From: Flavobacteriales bacterium
Lineage (GTDB): Bacteria; Bacteroidota; Bacteroidia; Flavobacteriales_C; GCA-002722245
Direction: 5' to 3'
DNA length: 52,837 nt
Assembly (NCBI GenBank): GCA_947444925.1
Contig: CANFBW010000021.1
Location: 1-52,837, forward strand
Shown: one piece after another, positions 26,446 to 34,841 of the stretch
How positions within the stretch are numbered: position 1 is the stretch's first letter
Layout: every line of letters starts with the position of its first letter
Notes under the pieces: generated by a model
Told to the model about the DNA's origin: nothing
The model's database searches: none
What the model saw: the letters and a program-made list of their open reading frames with translations, nothing else
Translations under genes and position numbers: made by a program

Positions 26446-27815
26446 ATTTGAAAGAAAAAAATAGTTTTTACTTTATTGGCATTGGCGGCATCGGCATGAG
26501 TGCATTGGCACGTCATTTCAAGGCTCAAGGCAAAAGAGTTTCTGGCTACGATAAAACCGAAACCAAGCTCACGAAGCAGTTGGTGGAAGAGGGAATTGGG
26601 GTGACTTACGACGATAGCATTGATGCGTTGCCAGCGGAAGTGAAGGCCAATCAAAGCGATGTGTTGGTGGTATACACGCCCGCGATTCCGGCCAATCATA
26701 TCGGCAAAAATTATTTGATTTCGCAAGGTGTTCCGCTGTTCAAGCGCAGTGAAGTGTTGGGTGAACTCACCAAGTTGCTGTACAACGTGTCGGTGTCGGG
26801 AACGCATGGTAAAACCACCATATCTTCAATGATCGCGCATCTTTTTAAAGTGGCTGATTTGTCATTCTCTGCTTTTTTAGGTGGAGTTTCAAAAAATTTA
26901 AACAGCAACTACTTGGGCAATAAAGATGCTGAAATTTGTGTGGTAGAGGCGGATGAATACGACAGAAGTTTTTTGCGCTTGTATCCTGATATCATGGTTT
27001 GTTCGTCGGTAGATCCTGATCATCTCGACATTTATGAAACGGGAGAAAAGGTGGTGGAGTCGTTTCAACTTTTTGCTAAGAACATCAAAAGGAATGGACA
27101 ACTTATCGTTAACCATAAAGTGGCCAATACTTTTGAAGAGCCTTATTTGACATACGCTTTAGAGCATAGTGACGCTGATTATTACGCAAAGAATATTCGT
27201 GTGGAAGATGGTGCTTACTGCTTTGATATTGTTGCAAAGGGCAAAACCATTGAGGCTGCAATGCTTGGTTTACCTGGCTTGCACAATGTTGAAAATTGTA
27301 TCGCTGCTTGCGCGGTTGCATTTGAAATGGGTGTTACCCCAACCGTTATTTTACGTGCGTTAAAGGAGTACAAAGGTGTTGATCGTCGTTTTGAAGTTGT
27401 GCTTCGTCAAGAGAACATGGCGTATGTTGACGACTATGCGCACCACCCTGAAGAGTTGAATAGATGTATCACATCCTTGCGTCATTTCTTTCCGGGAAAA
27501 AAAATAACAGGTGTATTTCAACCTCATTTGTTTTCGCGCACACGGGATTTTGCAGATGGTTTTGCGCGCAGCTTAGAATTGTTAGATGAGTTGATATTGT
27601 TAGAGATTTATCCCGCTCGCGAACTTCCGATTCAAGGAATTGACGGGCAATTTTTACTCGATAAAATACAATTAACAAACAAGGTTTTGTGTTCTAAAGA
27701 AGAAATGAAAGAGAGAATTAAAAACAATCCTTTGGAAGTATTGCTCACGGTTGGCGCAGGCGATATTGGCGCATTGGTGGTCGATATTAAAAAGATTTTA
27801 GAAGATAAAAAGTGA
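26442..27815 (+). CDS. murC: UDP-N-acetylmuramate:L-alanine ligase
   Basis: This 457-residue protein starts KNSFYFIGIGGIGMSALARHF, the MurC N-terminal motif, and has the ATP loop GTHGKTTISSM, a VVEADEYDRSF segment, GVDRRFEVV and DDYAHHPEE. It joins L-alanine to UDP-MurNAc, the first amino-acid step. It overlaps murG by 4 bp (ATGA) and ftsQ by 4 bp (GTGA). Confidence 0.97.
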   Translation: MNLKEKNSFYFIGIGGIGMSALARHFKAQGKRVSGYDKTETKLTKQLVEEGIGVTYDDSIDALPAEVKANQSDVLVVYTPAIPANHIGKNYLISQGVPLFKRSEVLGELTKLLYNVSVSGTHGKTTISSMIAHLFKVADLSFSAFLGGVSKNLNSNYLGNKDAEICVVEADEYDRSFLRLYPDIMVCSSVDPDHLDIYETGEKVVESFQLFAKNIKRNGQLIVNHKVANTFEEPYLTYALEHSDADYYAKNIRVEDGAYCFDIVAKGKTIEAAMLGLPGLHNVENCIAACAVAFEMGVTPTVILRALKEYKGVDRRFEVVLRQENMAYVDDYAHHPEELNRCITSLRHFFPGKKITGVFQPHLFSRTRDFADGFARSLELLDELILLEIYPARELPIQGIDGQFLLDKIQLTNKVLCSKEEMKERIKNNPLEVLLTVGAGDIGALVVDIKKILEDKK

Positions 27816-28588
27816 ATTACAAAGTTAAAATTCTTTTGTGGGTGCTCTTCTTTGCGGGCGTAATTACCACTACTGCTTTTGTGGAAAGTGGCAGCAGTAA
27901 AATGCGTTGTCATAAAGTGAACATCGCCATCAATACGTCTCCAGGAAATTATTTTTTGGATCAAAAAGACGTTTTGGATTTGTTGTATTCGAATGGAGAT
28001 TCGCTGCTGAATAAAAAAATAACAGGCATCAACAGTGGTGAAATTGAAATGTTGATAAAAAAACTAGAGCCCGTTGACAGCGTGCAAACCTACGTCACTG
28101 TGGATGGAGAGGTGTTTATTAACATTTCTCTGAGAAAAGTTTTGCTGCGGGTTATTCCACAGAATGGGAAAGGGTTCTATATTGACAGCGCGGGAGCGAG
28201 AATGGAGTGGTTGCCAAAATATACCTCAAGGGTAGTGGTGGCAACTGGTGATTATTTCAGCTACTGTGGAGTGAAGGACAGTTCTTTGGTAAATCAATGT
28301 GAAAAAAAGGTGGTAAAAGACCTCTATGTACTCGCGAAATATTTTAGTGCACACGAGTTTTGGGAAGCCTTTACAGATCAAATTTATTTCAACGAACGCG
28401 GTGAAATTGAGTTGGTGCCAAAGTATGGTGATTTTCGAGTGATACTGGGTAGTGTAGAAGATCTTGATGAGAAGTTCCAGAATCTCGAATTGTTCTATAG
28501 AAATGGAGTGAATGCTGAAAATATTGATTTATACTCAGAGATTGTTTTAAAATATAAGGGTCAAATAGTTTGTAAAAAGAAAGTGTAA
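27812..28588 (+). CDS. ftsQ: Cell division protein FtsQ
   Basis: This 258-residue bitopic protein starts at GTG 27812. A short cytoplasmic end and one helix (about 6-22, ILLWVLFFAGVITTTAF) lead into a periplasmic POTRA-like region (VNIAINTSPGNYFLDQKDVLDLL) and a beta-rich FtsQ domain. Sequence conservation is low, as usual, so its place directly before ftsA supports the name. It links FtsL/B to the divisome. The stop overlaps the ftsA start as TAATG. Confidence 0.88.
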   Translation: MNYKVKILLWVLFFAGVITTTAFVESGSSKMRCHKVNIAINTSPGNYFLDQKDVLDLLYSNGDSLLNKKITGINSGEIEMLIKKLEPVDSVQTYVTVDGEVFINISLRKVLLRVIPQNGKGFYIDSAGARMEWLPKYTSRVVVATGDYFSYCGVKDSSLVNQCEKKVVKDLYVLAKYFSAHEFWEAFTDQIYFNERGEIELVPKYGDFRVILGSVEDLDEKFQNLELFYRNGVNAENIDLYSEIVLKYKGQIVCKKKV

Positions 28589-29898
28589 TGGAAGCTTCAG
28601 AAATTATAGTAGGATTAGACATTGGTACCACTAAAATTGTGTGTTTGGTTGGTCGTCGCAATGAGTACGGCAAAATTGAAATTCTCGGAATGGGAAGATC
28701 GGAGTCGGTGGGCGTAACGCGTGGCGTTGTATCGAATATTGAAAAAACAGTGCAGTCTATAAAAAGTGCAGTGTCAGAAGCAGAAAATCAATCGGGTGTT
28801 ACCATTCGTGAGGTGAATGTTGGTATTGCTGGACAGCATATAAAATCGTTGCAACACAGAGGCATCAAGGTGCGCAGCACGCAAGAGGAAGAGATAGGGC
28901 AAAAAGACATTGATGCTTTGATTGACGATATGTACAAATTGTACATGCAGCCGGGTGAAGAAATTATTCATGTGTTGCCACAAGAATACATTGTTGACAA
29001 TGAACAAGGAATTAAAGATCCAGTGGGAATGTCGGGTGCTCGCCTTGAAGCAAATTTCCACATCATCACAGGGCAAATCGCTGCAGCAAAAAACATTCAC
29101 AAGTGCATTCAAAAAGCAGGATTGAAAGTGGTGGATTTAATATTGGAACCCTTGGCTTCCTCTGAAGCAGTGCTGAATGAAGAGGAAAAAGAAGCTGGAG
29201 TGGTGTTGGTGGACATAGGTGGTGGAACAACTGACATCGCTATTTTTCAAGACGGCATCATTCGCCATACTGCGGTGATTCCTTTTGGAGGAAATGTGAT
29301 CACTGAAGACATTAAAGAAGGTTGTACTATTATAAAGAGTCAGGCTGAATTGTTGAAAATGAAATTCGGTTCTGCTTTGGCGAGTGAAAACAAAGAAAAT
29401 GAAATTGTGTCAATTCCCGGTTTACGCGGACGAGAGCCAAAAGAAATATCGGTTAAAAATTTAGCCCACATCATTCAAGCCAGAATGGAAGAGATTGTGG
29501 AGAATGTGTACTACGAAATTAAAAATTCAGGCTATGAGAAAAAACTCATCGCAGGTATTGTAGTGACAGGTGGTGGTGCGCAGTTAAAACACATGGGACA
29601 GCTTGTTGAATACATGACTGGAATGGACACGCGCATTGGTTATCCAAATGAACATTTGGCGAAAGGCAACTCTCAAGAAATTACGAGTCCGGCTTATGCA
29701 ACGGGAGTTGGTTTGGTAATTAAAGGCTTGCAGGTACTCGACAAACAAAAGGTGTTCAGTAACAATACCACTAAGTTGCCAAATGCTGAAGCGGCGCCTT
29801 CAACTGGTGTGAAAGACCACTCTACAAAAGACAAAGGAAGTTTCTTTGATAAAATATTGCAAAAAGGAAAACAATTTTTTGAAGAAGACGCAGAATAA
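28588..29898 (+). CDS. ftsA: Cell division protein FtsA
   Basis: This 436-residue actin-like ATPase has IIVGLDIGTTKIVCLVG (phosphate 1), an SHS2-type 1C insertion around EVNVGIAGQHIKS, VVLVDIGGGTTDIAIF (phosphate 2) and AGIVVTGGGAQLKHM (adenosine motif). The last residues (SFFDKILQKGKQFFEE) form the amphipathic helix that anchors it to the membrane. It tethers FtsZ filaments and signals to the septal synthesis enzymes. Confidence 0.97.
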   Translation: MEASEIIVGLDIGTTKIVCLVGRRNEYGKIEILGMGRSESVGVTRGVVSNIEKTVQSIKSAVSEAENQSGVTIREVNVGIAGQHIKSLQHRGIKVRSTQEEEIGQKDIDALIDDMYKLYMQPGEEIIHVLPQEYIVDNEQGIKDPVGMSGARLEANFHIITGQIAAAKNIHKCIQKAGLKVVDLILEPLASSEAVLNEEEKEAGVVLVDIGGGTTDIAIFQDGIIRHTAVIPFGGNVITEDIKEGCTIIKSQAELLKMKFGSALASENKENEIVSIPGLRGREPKEISVKNLAHIIQARMEEIVENVYYEIKNSGYEKKLIAGIVVTGGGAQLKHMGQLVEYMTGMDTRIGYPNEHLAKGNSQEITSPAYATGVGLVIKGLQVLDKQKVFSNNTTKLPNAEAAPSTGVKDHSTKDKGSFFDKILQKGKQFFEEDAE

Positions 29899-29908
29899 AT
29901 AAGGGTTC

Positions 29909-29952
29909 AATGTTCAAAGATCAAGATTAGCTAACATTGCTCTTTGAACATT
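29909..29952. promoter_or_regulatory. 12-bp inverted repeat between ftsA and ftsZ
   Basis: AATGTTCAAAGA (29909-29920) is perfectly inverted as TCTTTGAACATT (29941-29952), with a 20-nt spacer. A second CTTTGAACA follows at 29956-29964. The structure fills most of the ftsA-ftsZ gap and could form an RNA hairpin just upstream of the ftsZ start. It has no T run and is therefore not a typical terminator. An operator, an RNA-processing site or a small dispersed repeat are all possible. Confidence 0.55.
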
Positions 29953-29999
29953 AAACTTTGAACAAAAAAAATATTTACCAATACATAAAGCCAATAGAA

Positions 30000-31847
30000 A
30001 TGATGCAGTTTAATTTACCAAAAGAACAATCTTCAATTATCAAAGTGATTGGAGTTGGAGGAGGCGGAAGCAATGCCGTGAATCACATGTACCGTCAAGG
30101 GATTACAGGTGTTGACTTTTTAATTTGTAATACGGATCAGCAAGCGTTGGATATCAGTCCGGTGCCCAATAAAATTCAATTGGGAACGTGTTTGACCGAC
30201 GGTCGTGGCGCAGGATCACTGCCCAACGTTGGACAAAATGCTGCCTTAGAAAATATAGAAGAGATTCGCGCGATCTTGTCAAAAAATACGCGCATGGTTT
30301 TTATCACAGCCGGAATGGGCGGTGGAACAGGAACGGGTGCAGCTCCCGTGATCGCGCAAATTGCGAAAGAAATGGGCATCCTCACAGTAGGTATCGTTAC
30401 TTATCCCTTCCTCTTTGAAGGAAGAAAAAGAGCGAAACAAGCAGAAGAAGGAATTGCAGAATTGAGAAGAAATGTTGACACTTTATTGGTGGTGTGCAAC
30501 GACAAACTTCGTGAAATTTATGGCAACTTGTCTTTGTCGGAAGCTTTTGGTAAGGCCGATGATATATTGACAACTGCCGCCAAAGGAATTGCAGAAATCA
30601 TTACCGTTACCGGATATATCAATGTTGATTTTGAAGACGTAAGAACGGTAATGCGCGATAGTGGTGCGGCCATCATGGGGTCAGCCAAAGCATCTGGCGA
30701 AAACAGAGCTATGGTTGCAGTACAAAATGCATTGGCTTCTCCTTTGTTGAACGACAACAATATCAAAGGCGCGAACTATATTTTATTGAACATCACTTCA
30801 GGTGCGAAAGATGTAACGATGGATGAGATTGCTGAGATCACTGACTATATTCAAGATGAAGCGGGATCAACAGCAGAAATCATTTGGGGTACTGGTGTTG
30901 ATGATTCTTTGGGTGACAACGTAAGTGTTACTTTGATTGCAACTGGCTTTAAAACAACTACCTCATTGGGTAACGAAATAGAAAGTAAAGCAAGCAAAGT
31001 GGTGCATACATTGGAATTGGAAAAACCAGCCGTAAAACAACCTTTGCATATCGCTGCTATTCAACAGCCTTTGGCTGAAGCTCCTGTGAGCAAAGCTGAG
31101 CCTATTGCGAAGGTTGAGCCACTTGTTGTTGCTGAACCAGAGCTTGTGTCTGAGCCAATTGTTTTCATTGCCCCGGTAGTGTTGAACGAAGTGCCAGAAG
31201 AAGTGATGGATAACGAAGTAGAAGAAGTAGTTGCAATTGTACCCGAAGTGGAGCAAGTGGTGATGAGTTTTGATATGGATATTTCCGAAGTAGAAACAGA
31301 GGAAGAACTTCAAGAAGAAGTGAGCGTGGAACAAGGTCTCTTTACTTTTAAGGAAGATGAATTGCCAACAGGTTGGGAAGTGAAATCTGTTTCAAACAGC
31401 ATTGATGAGGTGCCTGAGCCAGTGAGTGTAAAAAGACTGTACGAGCAAGAAGAAGCAAGTGAATTGCCTCGCGCTTTGAATCCAACACCTGATCCTGAGC
31501 CGGTGCAAACACCGCGTCAAACACCAGTTGCTGACTTTGTTCCTGTTTTAAATTTGCAAAAGGAAGAAGCAGCTACTTCGTTCGCAAAGGAGTTGGATGC
31601 TGAAGATCAAATGCGCCAGTCACAAGAGCGTATCATGAAGTTGAAAGCATTGAGTCATCGTATGAAATCGCCAACCGATATTGTTGACTTGGAGAACGTA
31701 CCTGCTTACAAAAGAAAGAACATCAATTTTGACAAGATTCCACATTCATCAGAATCAATTATTTCTCGCTATACTTTGTCGCAAGACGAAATGGAAGGTC
31801 CGGAAATCAGACCGAACAATTCTTTCTTGCACGACAATGTAGACTAG
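30000..31847 (+). CDS. ftsZ: Cell division GTPase FtsZ with a long acidic linker
   Basis: ATG 30000 (or 30003) is chosen: Bacteroidota FtsZ proteins usually begin close to FNLPKEQSSIIKVIGVGGGG, and the frame from TTG 29958 adds 14 unneeded residues. The GTP-binding tubulin signature GGGTGTGAAPV and the T7-type region NVDFEDVRTVM are intact. After the globular core (about 320 residues) comes an acidic, Pro/Glu/Val-rich linker of more than 200 residues. A DLENVPAYKRK motif near the end resembles the C-terminal FtsA-binding peptide, but about 40 residues follow it. FtsZ forms the division ring. A strong terminator follows. Confidence 0.95.
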   Translation: MMQFNLPKEQSSIIKVIGVGGGGSNAVNHMYRQGITGVDFLICNTDQQALDISPVPNKIQLGTCLTDGRGAGSLPNVGQNAALENIEEIRAILSKNTRMVFITAGMGGGTGTGAAPVIAQIAKEMGILTVGIVTYPFLFEGRKRAKQAEEGIAELRRNVDTLLVVCNDKLREIYGNLSLSEAFGKADDILTTAAKGIAEIITVTGYINVDFEDVRTVMRDSGAAIMGSAKASGENRAMVAVQNALASPLLNDNNIKGANYILLNITSGAKDVTMDEIAEITDYIQDEAGSTAEIIWGTGVDDSLGDNVSVTLIATGFKTTTSLGNEIESKASKVVHTLELEKPAVKQPLHIAAIQQPLAEAPVSKAEPIAKVEPLVVAEPELVSEPIVFIAPVVLNEVPEEVMDNEVEEVVAIVPEVEQVVMSFDMDISEVETEEELQEEVSVEQGLFTFKEDELPTGWEVKSVSNSIDEVPEPVSVKRLYEQEEASELPRALNPTPDPEPVQTPRQTPVADFVPVLNLQKEEAATSFAKELDAEDQMRQSQERIMKLKALSHRMKSPTDIVDLENVPAYKRKNINFDKIPHSSESIISRYTLSQDEMEGPEIRPNNSFLHDNVD

Positions 31848-31871
31848 TTCTTGTTGAAAAGAGAAGTTAAA

Positions 31872-31901
31872 AAATCCCGGTGTGAACCGGGATTTTTTTT
31901 T
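31872..31901 (+). terminator. Rho-independent terminator of the dcw run
   Basis: AAATCCCGGT (31872-31881) pairs perfectly with ACCGGGATTT (31886-31895) over a GTGA tetraloop, followed by a long T run to 31901. It closes the mraZ-ftsZ run, 24 bp after the ftsZ stop. Confidence 0.9.
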
Positions 31902-32083
31902 GCTAGCGTCTTTGACATGCTCAGCCTGATTTTATTTGTATCGTCTTCAAGTAGTGGATAGGATACACCAATAAGAATGACTTTAAAGTACGTGTTGGGA
32001 ATCTTATGAATTAAGGGCTGAAGCGTTCACTGAAGAAGCGAAAAATCGTTTTGCGCATCATTTGCCAACATTGGAATGATTCG

Positions 32084-32638
32084 TTACAAGGAGAATTTCC
32101 CCATTAGTATTCTTTTTTTTCGAATGGATAGTAAAGGAAATCTCTTGATGAAAAAAATGTTGTATTCTCCAATTGAAAATAGTTTTGCTGTTTTTTTTCT
32201 TTTTTTGAAATCTGTTTTGTGTACTTCATGATTGCAAGTGCTAATACTGTCATGCGCTTCTGATGCAGTGGGTTTTGTTTCTAGTTCTGATTTAAATGAA
32301 TTTTGCTCTGTCTTTATTGAATCTTGCTGCTGTGCAATGCCTTCACTTGCATGCAGTACTATCAATGTAGAAGTAATTGCGATAGCTTTTTTGAGAAAAT
32401 TTGATCGTTCTTGAAGTTCGAATTCTGCTATTTGTGCGTCGTTAAATCGGCCGCACAATTCTTTGTTTTCGTTTTTAAGTCTGCTGATTTCGGCGAAAGT
32501 ATTTTTAGTTAAGTCAATTACTTCATGATTGCATTGCGCACAAAATCGACCAGCCGCCGTGACGTCCATCTTGTTCCATTTCTGGTTACATGTATATGAC
32601 ATTTGTACTTTTGTAGATAGGCTGTTCATAGCCACCAA
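32084..32638 (-). CDS. Cys-rich N-terminal domain membrane protein, unknown function
   Basis: This 184-residue protein carries an N-terminal pattern seen in many Bacteroidota proteins: C17-x-x-x-W, an FCAQC pair (C33, C36), VIDLT, then CGRF (C62). This suggests a small metal-binding module. A hydrophobic segment at about 79-100 may be a membrane helix. In relatives I recall, a carboxypeptidase-regulatory-like beta domain follows the helix. Here only a Lys-rich tail is present, so the gene may be truncated. Starts at 32638 or 32602 (MSYTCNQKW) are both possible. The function is unknown. Confidence 0.65.
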   Translation of the reverse strand: MVAMNSLSTKVQMSYTCNQKWNKMDVTAAGRFCAQCNHEVIDLTKNTFAEISRLKNENKELCGRFNDAQIAEFELQERSNFLKKAIAITSTLIVLHASEGIAQQQDSIKTEQNSFKSELETKPTASEAHDSISTCNHEVHKTDFKKRKKTAKLFSIGEYNIFFIKRFPLLSIRKKRILMGKFSL

Positions 32639-32682
32639 GGTAACGTATTAACTGAAAGTAATTTCTCTTTTGATTGATTTTC

Positions 32683-33978
32683 TTACTCTGCCTTCAAAGC
32701 CTCTTTAAAAACACGCAACACTCTTTCTCTGGCGAATTTATGTTCCACAATTGGTTGCGGATAATCGTCTTTTTTTTCTTTGATCCAGCTATTGATGTAC
32801 CTGTGCTCTTTGTCGAATTTTTTGGTTTGTTCTTCGGGATTAAAAATGCGAAAGTAGGGTGCTGAGTCACAACCGCAACCAGCTGCCCACTGCCAGTTTC
32901 CGTTGTTGGATGAAAGTTCGTAGTCCAATAATTTTTCGGCAAAGTAGGCTTCGCCCCAGCGCCAATCGATGAGCAAGTGCTTGGTTAAAAAGCTCGCCAC
33001 TATCATGCGCACGCGGTTGTGCATTAGTCCTGTTGCATTGAGTTCTCGCATTCCCGCATCAACAATGGGATATCCTGTTTCGCCTTTGCACCACAATTGA
33101 AATTCACGTTCGTTGTTGCGCCATTGTATTTTGTCGTATTTCTCTTTGAAGGATTGTGCGACTACTTTCGGAAAATGAAAAAGAATCATCATAAAAAATT
33201 CTCTCCATATGAGTTCGTTCAGCCATTGTTCGTTGTGCTGCACAGCTATTTTTACCGCTTGTCGCACACTTATGCTTCCAAAACGAAGATGAGTGCTCAG
33301 TTGCGATGTTCCGCGCACAGAAGGCGTATTTCGCGTGTTGTGGTAGTTGCGGATTACCGCGACATCGAAAATTGGAGACGTAAATTGCAAGTCGCTTTTT
33401 TCAAAACCAAGATCGTGTAAACTCGGAAAATCGAAGGGCTTCGTTTTAATAAAGTGCGCCATTTCTTTTTCGCTGTGCTGTGTCGCAATGTGTTGTTCGG
33501 TGAAAGTGCTTTTCCAGATTTTGGAATAAGGCGTAAAAATAGTGTAGGGTTTTCCGTCACTTTTTACGATTTCATTTTTTTCAAAAATCACTTGGTCTTT
33601 GAAGGTGTGGAAATCAATTTGCTGCCTGCTGAAGTACTTGGTTATCGCTGCGTCGCGCAAAACGGCATAGGGCTCGTGGTCGTGGTTGCAATAAACGGCG
33701 CTGATTTTTTGCACTGCGCTGATTTTCTTAAATGCATTTTCCGGGGTGTCGTGCAACACCAGTAGTGATGATCCGTGTTTTTGCAATTCGTCGTGTAAGC
33801 CTTGCAGAGAATGATGAATAAAATCTACACGACGGTCTTTTTTGTTTTTAAGATCGTTGAGAATGTTGGGGTCAAATATAAAAATTGGCAACACCGCTGC
33901 TCCGCTTTGCAAGGCATGAAGCAGGGCCGTGTTGTCGTGTAATCGCAAATCTCTTCGGAACCAGAATACAGTTGCCAT
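32683..33978 (-). CDS. phrB: Deoxyribodipyrimidine photolyase (class I type)
   Basis: This 431-residue protein starts TVFWFRRDLRLHDNTALLHAL, the photolyase N-terminal antenna-binding domain. The C-terminal FAD domain shows ELIWREFFMMILFHFP, WCKGETGYPIVDAGMRELNATGLMHNRVRMIVASFLTKHLLIDWRWGE (in two parts here) and DYELSSNNGNWQWAAGCGCD. These conserved FAD-pocket segments are intact. It repairs cyclobutane pyrimidine dimers using blue or near-UV light; 6-4 or DASH type cannot be fully excluded, but the length and motifs fit class I. It diverges from the secreted protein at 34087. Confidence 0.92.
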   Translation of the reverse strand: MATVFWFRRDLRLHDNTALLHALQSGAAVLPIFIFDPNILNDLKNKKDRRVDFIHHSLQGLHDELQKHGSSLLVLHDTPENAFKKISAVQKISAVYCNHDHEPYAVLRDAAITKYFSRQQIDFHTFKDQVIFEKNEIVKSDGKPYTIFTPYSKIWKSTFTEQHIATQHSEKEMAHFIKTKPFDFPSLHDLGFEKSDLQFTSPIFDVAVIRNYHNTRNTPSVRGTSQLSTHLRFGSISVRQAVKIAVQHNEQWLNELIWREFFMMILFHFPKVVAQSFKEKYDKIQWRNNEREFQLWCKGETGYPIVDAGMRELNATGLMHNRVRMIVASFLTKHLLIDWRWGEAYFAEKLLDYELSSNNGNWQWAAGCGCDSAPYFRIFNPEEQTKKFDKEHRYINSWIKEKKDDYPQPIVEHKFARERVLRVFKEALKAE

Positions 33979-34044
33979 GATGCAAAGATAAACTAATGCG
34001 CAAAGTTATCGCTTAATCATAAGTTAACACTAAGATAACATAGC

Positions 34045-34064
34045 ATTAACCTGCAATGGTTAAT
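34045..34064. promoter_or_regulatory. Short palindrome in the photolyase/secreted-protein divergent region
   Basis: ATTAACC (34045-34051) is inverted as GGTTAAT (34058-34064) around 6 nt. It lies 66 bp upstream of the photolyase start and 22 bp upstream of the other start, a plausible operator position for a divergent pair. No regulator is identified. Confidence 0.3.
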
Positions 34065-34086
34065 CTTGTTTTTAAATTACTACAAG

Positions 34087-34761
34087 ATGAAAAAGGTATC
34101 AATTACATTTATTTTAATGCTTCTAATCGGGGCTGGATTCGCTCAAGACATTCGATTTTATAAGAAATTGAATGCTTTTTGTGAGAAGCGACTATCGGAG
34201 TTTGAGGGTATCGACAAAGGTCGAATTTTGATTTTAGATTCCATTGCGCAGTCGATTTCTGCGCACCGATCGTTGTCCAATAAAGTGATGGTGGGTTGCG
34301 AAACCAACACGCGCCGAACACAGCTGACATCAATTTGGTTGCAAACGGCTTTGAACTACTATGGGATTTACGATGTTTTTGTTTTCTCTGGTGGCAATGC
34401 AGCGCAGCAAGTAAACATGAACGTTTTTGAACAACTGAAAAAATCAGGTTTTGTGGTCGAGTACCTTGAAGACAAAGCAGTGGTGTCGTTGTCGAAAAAC
34501 TTGTCGACCTATATGTACTATTCTAAAGGACTCCACGATGCAATGAATCCCAAAGACAATTACATTGGCATCAATGTGTGTTCTGGGAAAGAATATTTTA
34601 AATTGAACGGTATTGAGAATTTCAATTTGCCTTTCGAAAATTTGAAGTTTTACGATAAAACACCGTCGGAAAAGTACGTCAACACACAATTGAATTTGCA
34701 AATTAGCAAAGAGATGATGTATTTGGCGCACAAAATAAAGCAGTTGGCGAATGTGAAGTAG
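34087..34761 (+). CDS. Secreted protein of unknown function
   Basis: ATG 34087 gives a clean signal peptide (MKKVSITFILMLLIGAGFAQ), so the longer TTG frame from 34066 is not used. The 224-residue product has no motif I recognise. It contains an EFEGIDKGRILILDSIA segment, a central GGNAAQQVNMNVFEQLKKSG segment and a Lys-rich C-terminus. There are no T9SS tail, lipobox or membrane helix, so it should be soluble in the periplasm. It appears to be a single-gene unit with a strong terminator. Confidence 0.75.
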   Translation: MKKVSITFILMLLIGAGFAQDIRFYKKLNAFCEKRLSEFEGIDKGRILILDSIAQSISAHRSLSNKVMVGCETNTRRTQLTSIWLQTALNYYGIYDVFVFSGGNAAQQVNMNVFEQLKKSGFVVEYLEDKAVVSLSKNLSTYMYYSKGLHDAMNPKDNYIGINVCSGKEYFKLNGIENFNLPFENLKFYDKTPSEKYVNTQLNLQISKEMMYLAHKIKQLANVK

Positions 34762-34789
34762 TAGTACTTTTGATCTATTGTTCAACGAA

Positions 34790-34821
34790 AAAAGCCGTTT
34801 CATTTTATTGAAACGGCTTTT
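34790..34821. terminator. Bidirectional terminator between the secreted protein gene and sucB
   Basis: A perfect 13-bp stem, AAAAGCCGTTTCA (34790-34802) with TGAAACGGCTTTT (34809-34821), has a 6-nt loop. A/T runs on both sides allow it to end transcription from both convergent genes. Confidence 0.9.
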
Positions 34822-34841
34822 GTTTTTTATTGAAGTATGAA

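Noticed and set aside
29958-29999. TTG start for FtsZ at 29958
   Set aside because: The added residues have no counterpart in the family, and an ATG at 30000 fits the conserved start.
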